This document shows, piece after piece, positions 6,227 to 7,505 of a DNA stretch of 7,505 nt. The DNA is taken from positions 1 through 7,505 of the forward strand of contig JBBIVO010000059.1 of the NCBI GenBank assembly GCA_037439685.1. Reading direction: 5' to 3'. A model generated the notes under the pieces. It was not told the origin of the DNA. It was given only the letters and a program-made list of their open reading frames with translations, and ran no database searches. This stretch comes from JAGTRB01 sp037439685. GTDB taxonomy: Archaea > Thermoproteota > Bathyarchaeia > TCS64. The translations under genes were made by a program, and so were the position numbers. Position 1 is the stretch's first letter, and every line of letters starts with the position of its first letter.

Positions 6227-7384
6227 TTATAGGGCCTTGAAGGACTCGAACCAGCGCTCATATGAGGCTACCATCTCGGCCGAGACGCTCGGCTTCCTAC
6301 CCCTAAGGATCCTTTTGAAGTCCTCCATCGTGACGGGCCTAGGCTTCGCCTCCTTGTCTGCGGCCCTCCCAGACTCGAAGAGCTCCCTTATGACCTCCAT
6401 CCTCACCGACTGGCAGATATCTCGGATATCGCTTCCCGAGAAGCCCTCCGTCGATCTCGCCAACTCCTTGAGGTCTACCTCTTGAGACAGGTCGAGTTGA
6501 GCGGTGTACATGGTGAAGAGCTCGATCCTGGTCTCGAAGTCGGGTATGGGGACGAGGATCCTCTTCTGAAACCTCCTGATGAAGGCCCAGTCTAGGTCCC
6601 AGGGCTTATTGGTGGCGGCTATCACGTACAGGTGGTAGTTCTTCCCCTTATCCATTATCCCGTCCATCTCCTTTAGGAACTGGTTTCGAACCCTAACCTC
6701 TCCTCCCACCTCATGGGAGCGGATCCCTAGAAGGGAGTCGACCTCATCTATGAATATGATGGCAGGCCGCCCCTGCTCAGAGATGCCTCGCGCTGAGGAG
6801 AAGAGCTTCGCCACGTTCTTCTCAGCCTCCCCGAGCCACTTAGACATCACGGAGGCCGCGTCTACGATGATGAACTCGGCTTCTATCTCGTTGGCAACCG
6901 CCGCGGCCAATAGGGTCTTCCCACAGCCTGGGGGGCCGAATAGGAGGATGCCCCTAGGCCAGCCTAGTGGGAACAGGTCTGGCCTCTGAACAGGGTATAC
7001 TATGGCCTCCTTAACCGCCCTTTTTGCCTGCTGGAGCCCGGCGACGTTATCCCACCCTACGCTGGGCTTCTCCCTCATCGCGGCCTCTTCGACCTCAGAT
7101 ATCGTCTCCCTCGCTGAGGTCATCGATGACCTCTCGAAGCTGAACCTCTGACCTTCAATCCCTCCCTCCTGGAGGATCCTCAGCCTCTCCTTGTAGGTCG
7201 TAACCCTCTCGATGTAGACCCTGTTCAGCATATAGTCAGGATAGAGCCTGATAAGGCGGGTTAAGGCGTCCACAGCCCTCTTGTAGTACTCCGCCGCCTT
7301 CTCCGTCTCGCCCATCCTATCAAGCCTTACGGCCTCAGAGGCGTAGTGCATGGCAGCCTGCTCCAGCTGCTGGGAGGCGCTCAA
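6227..7384 (-). CDS. cdvC: CdvC, Vps4-type AAA ATPase of the ESCRT-like division system
   Basis: ATPase that remodels ESCRT-III (CdvB) polymers during archaeal cytokinesis at the membrane. The protein has 385 residues. Residues 1-75 form a three-helix MIT domain that binds CdvB-type tails; a linker follows. The AAA core has VGWDNVAGL (109-117), Walker A GPPGCGKT (150-157), pore loop KWLGEAEKN (182-190), Walker B IIFIDEVD (209-216), sensor-1 Asn259 in AATNKP, and the RRF arginine fingers at 270-272. A C-terminal helix ends WFESFKAL, as in Vps4. I choose TTG 7384 over GTG 7393: GGAGGA (7399-7394) is 9 bases from the TTG but touches the GTG, the TTG overlaps the upstream stop as TTGA, and the resulting MSASQQLEQAAMHYASEAVR opens like Sulfolobus CdvC as I remember it. 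It is immediately preceded by the cdvB end and followed by a small membrane protein gene, all on one strand. Confidence 0.95.
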   Translation of the reverse strand: MSASQQLEQAAMHYASEAVRLDRMGETEKAAEYYKRAVDALTRLIRLYPDYMLNRVYIERVTTYKERLRILQEGGIEGQRFSFERSSMTSARETISEVEEAAMREKPSVGWDNVAGLQQAKRAVKEAIVYPVQRPDLFPLGWPRGILLFGPPGCGKTLLAAAVANEIEAEFIIVDAASVMSKWLGEAEKNVAKLFSSARGISEQGRPAIIFIDEVDSLLGIRSHEVGGEVRVRNQFLKEMDGIMDKGKNYHLYVIAATNKPWDLDWAFIRRFQKRILVPIPDFETRIELFTMYTAQLDLSQEVDLKELARSTEGFSGSDIRDICQSVRMEVIRELFESGRAADKEAKPRPVTMEDFKRILRGRKPSVSAEMVASYERWFESFKAL

Positions 7385-7505
7385 TTCACGCACTCCTCCA
7401 GCCTGACCTTGCCTCTAGAATCCAGGTCTTTGAGTATCCTCGAGACCTCCTCTGGGAGGAGGTTCAGCTCTCTTGCATAGCTGGCAACCCCAACACGTCC
7501 CCCCA
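7381..7505 (-). CDS. cdvB: CdvB (ESCRT-III homologue), C-terminal end only
   Basis: The last 40 codons of a gene entering from the right edge, ending in TGA at 7383-7381. The peptide includes GVASYARELNLLPEEVSRIL and then KDLDSRGKVRLEECVN. It reads as a recognition-helix pair plus wing, matching the C-terminal winged-helix tail of CdvB, the part that binds CdvA in Sulfolobus. Identification rests on this fold and on the position directly before cdvC, where cdvB lies in the cdvA-cdvB-cdvC order of Crenarchaeota. The ESCRT-III core and MIT-interacting motif are outside the window. The stop overlaps the cdvC start by 4 bases (TTGA). It could be another winged-helix protein, but the context makes CdvB most likely. 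Confidence 0.75.
   Translation of the reverse strand, partial: GGRVGVASYARELNLLPEEVSRILKDLDSRGKVRLEECVN
7394..7399 (-). promoter_or_regulatory. Shine-Dalgarno site for cdvC, inside the cdvB 3' end
   Basis: GGAGGA, read on the minus strand, lies 9 bases before TTG 7384 and directly abuts GTG 7393. The spacing decides for the TTG start and indicates coupled translation of the two Cdv proteins. Confidence 0.65.

Noticed and set aside
6234..6256. Minus strand resembles a tRNA T-arm (CTGGTTCGAGTCC).
   Set aside because: It lies in the last codons of cdvC (encoding RWFESF) and no acceptor, D or anticodon arms can be placed around it.
6211..6261. Extension of the small membrane protein to ATG 6261.
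   Set aside because: The added 17 residues are encoded over the cdvC end, have no ribosome site, and ATG 6210 has an excellent one.
6672..6694. Another T-loop-like string, GGGTTCGAAACC, on the minus strand.
   Set aside because: It is in the middle of the cdvC ATPase core with no cloverleaf around it.

Overview
The window looks like part of a thermophilic archaeal genome, most likely from the TACK/Thermoproteota side. The reasons are an ESCRT-III/Vps4-type cell-division locus (cdvB tail and cdvC), archaeal TATA/BRE promoters with short or absent leaders, frequent GTG and TTG starts, AGG/ATA-rich codon use, and archaeal forms of every enzyme. It is GC-rich and densely coding, with no gene-free stretch over about 210 bases. 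I saw no mobile element, CRISPR array, tRNA or rRNA.

Left part (1-3469): a purine and methylthioadenosine salvage group in two divergent pairs. The 5' part of an adenine deaminase gene (minus, running off the left edge) faces a purine phosphoribosyltransferase gene (plus) across a 75-base spacer holding a palindromic TTTTAAAA box. Next come a methylthioadenosine phosphorylase gene (minus) and a divergent adenosine-deaminase-family gene (plus), with a TATA box for each in the 209-base gap. A coherent route is MTA to adenine (phosphorylase), adenine to hypoxanthine (Ade), hypoxanthine to IMP (phosphoribosyltransferase). The deaminase-like protein acts on adenosine or a 5'-modified relative; it lacks the Asp that binds the ribose 5'-OH in classical adenosine deaminase.

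Middle part (about 3491-5900): methionyl-tRNA synthetase followed by an overlapping PHP-family phosphoesterase, probably one transcript. The synthetase reading frame has no ATG, GTG or TTG ahead of its HIGH-type motif. The only plausible start (GTG 3499) is one frame off, so there is a frameshift, a sequence error or non-standard initiation.

Right part (5845-7505, minus): the 3' end of cdvB (winged-helix tail), cdvC joined to it by a TTGA stop/start overlap, and a small two-helix membrane protein 16 bases after cdvC with a strong ribosome binding site. That small protein is the least explained gene here and may be an accessory part of the Cdv division machinery.

Both convergent gene pairs overlap at their 3' ends (20 and 56 bases), so no separate terminators are visible.
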